A DNA stretch of 64,000 nucleotides from Paenibacillus sp. FJAT-29882 (GTDB taxonomy: Bacteria; Bacillota; Bacilli; Bacillales; DSM-1321), in contig NZ_LMVB01000003.1 of the NCBI RefSeq assembly GCF_001510645.1, forward strand, positions 186,001-250,000, read 5' to 3'. Each line of letters starts with the position of its first letter. Position 1 is the stretch's first letter. The position numbers were made by a program, and so were the translations under genes. The notes under the pieces are model-generated. The model ran no database searches. It was not told the DNA's origin and worked only from the letters and a program-made list of their open reading frames with translations. Shown piece by piece: positions 62,478 through 64,000 of the stretch.

Positions 62478-62534
62478 GTTTGTGAAGGGAATGCATAGGG
62501 TATCGTAGAACTATATAGTGTAGAACTATATAGT
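62478..62534 (+). promoter_or_regulatory. Sigma-B-like promoter and 15-bp tandem repeat before hpf
   Basis: GTTTGT at 62478-62483, 14 bases, GGGTAT at 62498-62503 match the sigma-B pattern GTTTAA-N12-15-GGGTAT. GTAGAACTATATAGT is repeated exactly at 62505-62519 and 62520-62534, in the presumed leader. In B. subtilis hpf (yvyD) is controlled by sigma-B and sigma-H. The rest of 62195-62477 shows nothing clear. Confidence 0.6.
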
Positions 62535-62561
62535 ATAGTTTTTAGAAGGAGGACTCACTTT

Positions 62562-63116
62562 ATGGAATATAATATTCGTGGTGAAAACATTGAGGTAACT
62601 CCAGCAATACGGGAATATGTAGAGAAAAAGATTGGAAAATTGGAACGGTATTTTAGCCATGCACCAGATGCAACGGCAATGGTGAATTTACGAGTGAATC
62701 ACAATACCTCTAAAGTGGAAGTAACGATCCCGATGACGAATTTAGTGCTTCGCGCAGAAGAGGATAATGCTGATATGTATGCAGCGATTGACCTGATTAC
62801 TGACAAATTGGAGCGGCAAATCCGTAAACATAAAACAAAAGTAAACCGAAAATTCCGTGGTACAAGTACGAACGCAACCGATGTTTTTCCAGTATTTTTA
62901 GAAAGTGGCACAACACCGATTGAAGAAGACGAACTAGAGTTAGAGGTTGTCCGTAACAAGCGTTTTGACTTGAAACCAATGGATAGTGAAGAAGCAATCC
63001 TGCAAATGAATATGCTTGGTCATAGCTTTTTCGTTTATACGAATTCAGATACAAATTCGACAAATGTTGTGTACCGTCGTAAGGATGGACGCTATGGTTT
63101 GATTGAACCAAGCTAA
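62562..63116 (+). CDS. hpf: Ribosome hibernation promoting factor, long form
   Basis: 184 residues. The N-terminal S30AE domain (NIRGENIEVTPAIREYVEKK, KLERYF) blocks the ribosomal mRNA channel; the C-terminal domain (EEAILQMNMLGHSFFVYTN in part, GRYGLIEP) dimerises ribosomes into 100S particles. RBS AAGGAGGA precedes the ATG. It has a sigma-B-like promoter and a strong terminator. Confidence 0.95.
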   Translation: MEYNIRGENIEVTPAIREYVEKKIGKLERYFSHAPDATAMVNLRVNHNTSKVEVTIPMTNLVLRAEEDNADMYAAIDLITDKLERQIRKHKTKVNRKFRGTSTNATDVFPVFLESGTTPIEEDELELEVVRNKRFDLKPMDSEEAILQMNMLGHSFFVYTNSDTNSTNVVYRRKDGRYGLIEPS

Positions 63117-63127
63117 TAATAAATTAG

Positions 63128-63167
63128 AAAAGACCTGATTCTTTCTTAAGAGAGAGTCAGGTCTTTT
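63128..63167 (+). terminator. hpf terminator
   Basis: AAAAGACCTGA at 63128-63138 pairs with TCAGGTCTTTT at 63157-63167, with further TCT/AGA pairs inside. Confidence 0.85.
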
Positions 63168-63495
63168 CTGTGCAAATGGTGAAATATGATTCTTTGCTTA
63201 AGGCATCAGCTGTTCGAGATCAGAAGTTGGTACTTCTTGTTTTTTAGGTAACTTCACAAACATAGAAAATGTTCTGTATAATATAAAAGGTAAATACGAT
63301 ATGAGGACCAAGCGTGATAATGGATTTTTTTGCATCATCCATATGCTTCACAAGGGAGTACATTTATTGAAAAAATGGAATGGGTGCAGCATCTTAGCCT
63401 CTTACAACAATGAGGGTTGTTTGGCCAACGTCAAATGGAATTGATGCGATGCCTTTGCGGCTTGGAAGATATATTAGTAGAAATAGGTGAAGGTT
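63168..63495. other. Intergenic region before chrA
   Basis: 328 bases. Short phrases such as MEWVQHLSLLQQ (near 63376) are open but end quickly in every frame; they could be scraps of a lost regulator, which I cannot support. The chrA RBS GGTGAAGG is at 63486-63493. Confidence 0.4.
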
Positions 63496-64000
63496 ATGAA
63501 GCAATTACATATTTTTATGGCTTTTTTTAGAGTAGGGATGCTTGGATTTGGCGGTGGTCCTGCAGCCATTCCGCTTGTGCAAAAAGAGGTAGTAGAGAAA
63601 TATAAATGGATGAATAATGAAGACTTTGGTGATATCTTGGCACTCGGAAATGCACTTCCTGGTCCGATTGCGCCTAAGCTTGCAGGCTATATTGGTTACC
63701 GTGTTGGCGGCATTTGGGGTTTGTTGAACGGAATACTTGCATCGTGCGTCCCTACAATTCTCTTAATGATTTTGCTATTAACAAGTTTGAATGCTTATAA
63801 AGATCAAACATGGGTCACAGGGATGACAGCAGCGGTCGTTCCAGTTGTCGCTGTGATGCTGCTAACCATGACTGTAGAGTTTTTAAAAAAATCAGGCTCA
63901 TCTAGTATGGGGTGGCTGTGGACTATTGTCTTCGTTTTGCTTGGATTTGTGTTCATGCAACTGCTGAATGTGCATCCTGCTATTATTATTATTTCTCTGA
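63496..64000 (+). CDS. chrA: Chromate transporter ChrA subunit, 3' end outside window
   Basis: 168 codons visible, open to the window edge. FFRVGMLGFGGGPAAIPLVQ (20) and the LGNALPGPIAPKLAGYIGY segment are the ChrA signature; membrane helices follow. Short-chain CHR proteins usually work as pairs, so a second chrA gene may follow. It would export chromate. GGTGA lies upstream of the ATG. Confidence 0.9.
   Translation, partial: MKQLHIFMAFFRVGMLGFGGGPAAIPLVQKEVVEKYKWMNNEDFGDILALGNALPGPIAPKLAGYIGYRVGGIWGLLNGILASCVPTILLMILLLTSLNAYKDQTWVTGMTAAVVPVVAVMLLTMTVEFLKKSGSSSMGWLWTIVFVLLGFVFMQLLNVHPAIIIISL

Noticed and set aside
63360..63490. Remnant of a regulator before chrA
   Set aside because: Only short open phrases in changing frames; no family motif could be confirmed.
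1..64000. tRNA or rRNA genes
   Set aside because: I saw no GTTCGA-type T-loops with cloverleaf partners and no rRNA core sequences in intergenic regions.

Overview
The window looks like the chromosome of a low-GC, flagellated, competent, endospore-former-type Bacillales species, probably Bacillaceae/Planococcaceae (Sporosarcina- or Lysinibacillus-like; genus is inference). The order tagO, LCP gene, yvyE, degS-degU, degV, comFA, comFC, yvyF-flgM-flgN-flgK-flgL-yviE-fliW-csrA-hag, fliD-fliS-fliT, hpf is the Bacillus subtilis comF/flagellar/degSU order. comFB is missing between comFA and comFC, and accessory blocks are inserted.

Layout. 1-17 kb is a cell-surface block. It holds two SLH-domain proteins (one cut by the window edge, one fused to a 5'-nucleotidase), a frameshifted NERD-domain gene bracketed by 20-bp-period repeats, a large secreted subtilase, an MBOAT plus SGNH pair for polymer O-acetylation, a phosphodiester glycosidase-like secreted protein, SlaP and SecA2. 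17-20 kb carries tagO, an LCP ligase and yvyE. 20-32 kb carries degSU, degV, a methyl-accepting chemoreceptor behind a c-di-GMP-I riboswitch, a PAS-GGDEF-EAL protein and comFA/comFC. 32-40 kb is the late flagellar operon ending in hag, which is split by two group I introns. 39.9-42.4 kb is an AT-rich insertion with unknown genes, a free-standing LAGLIDADG endonuclease and an istB remnant. 42.5-52.5 kb is a peptide-type ABC transporter with IclR regulator, M20 peptidase, DUF1177 protein and M29-like aminopeptidase. 53-59 kb returns to flagellar genes (fliK-like, flhB-tail, yaaR, flaG, fliD, fliS, fliT). 59-64 kb has small membrane/stress genes, a decayed second fliT, hpf with a sigma-B-like promoter, and a chrA start.

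How the parts work together. SLH proteins, SlaP/SecA2 export, MBOAT/SGNH acetylation, TagO and LCP can be read as one S-layer/secondary wall polymer pathway, as in B. anthracis. The flagellar genes are joined by sigma-D-type promoters at 31734, 32297, 37166, 53318 and 56196 and by FliW/CsrA control of the hag leader. A c-di-GMP sensor RNA and a c-di-GMP enzyme flank the chemoreceptor.

The most unusual features are: (1) the hag gene with two group I introns, the second of which starts with sequence encoding a complete alternative flagellin C-terminus; (2) intergenic arrays with a 20-21 bp period and a conserved GGA-type head at 0.96-1.07, 2.10-2.23, 18.0-18.13 and 24.15-24.33 kb, with a related array at 22.9 kb; (3) five copies of a long hairpin built on a GGTCTGACC core; (4) a MITE-like element between the yvyE promoter and its ribosome binding site.
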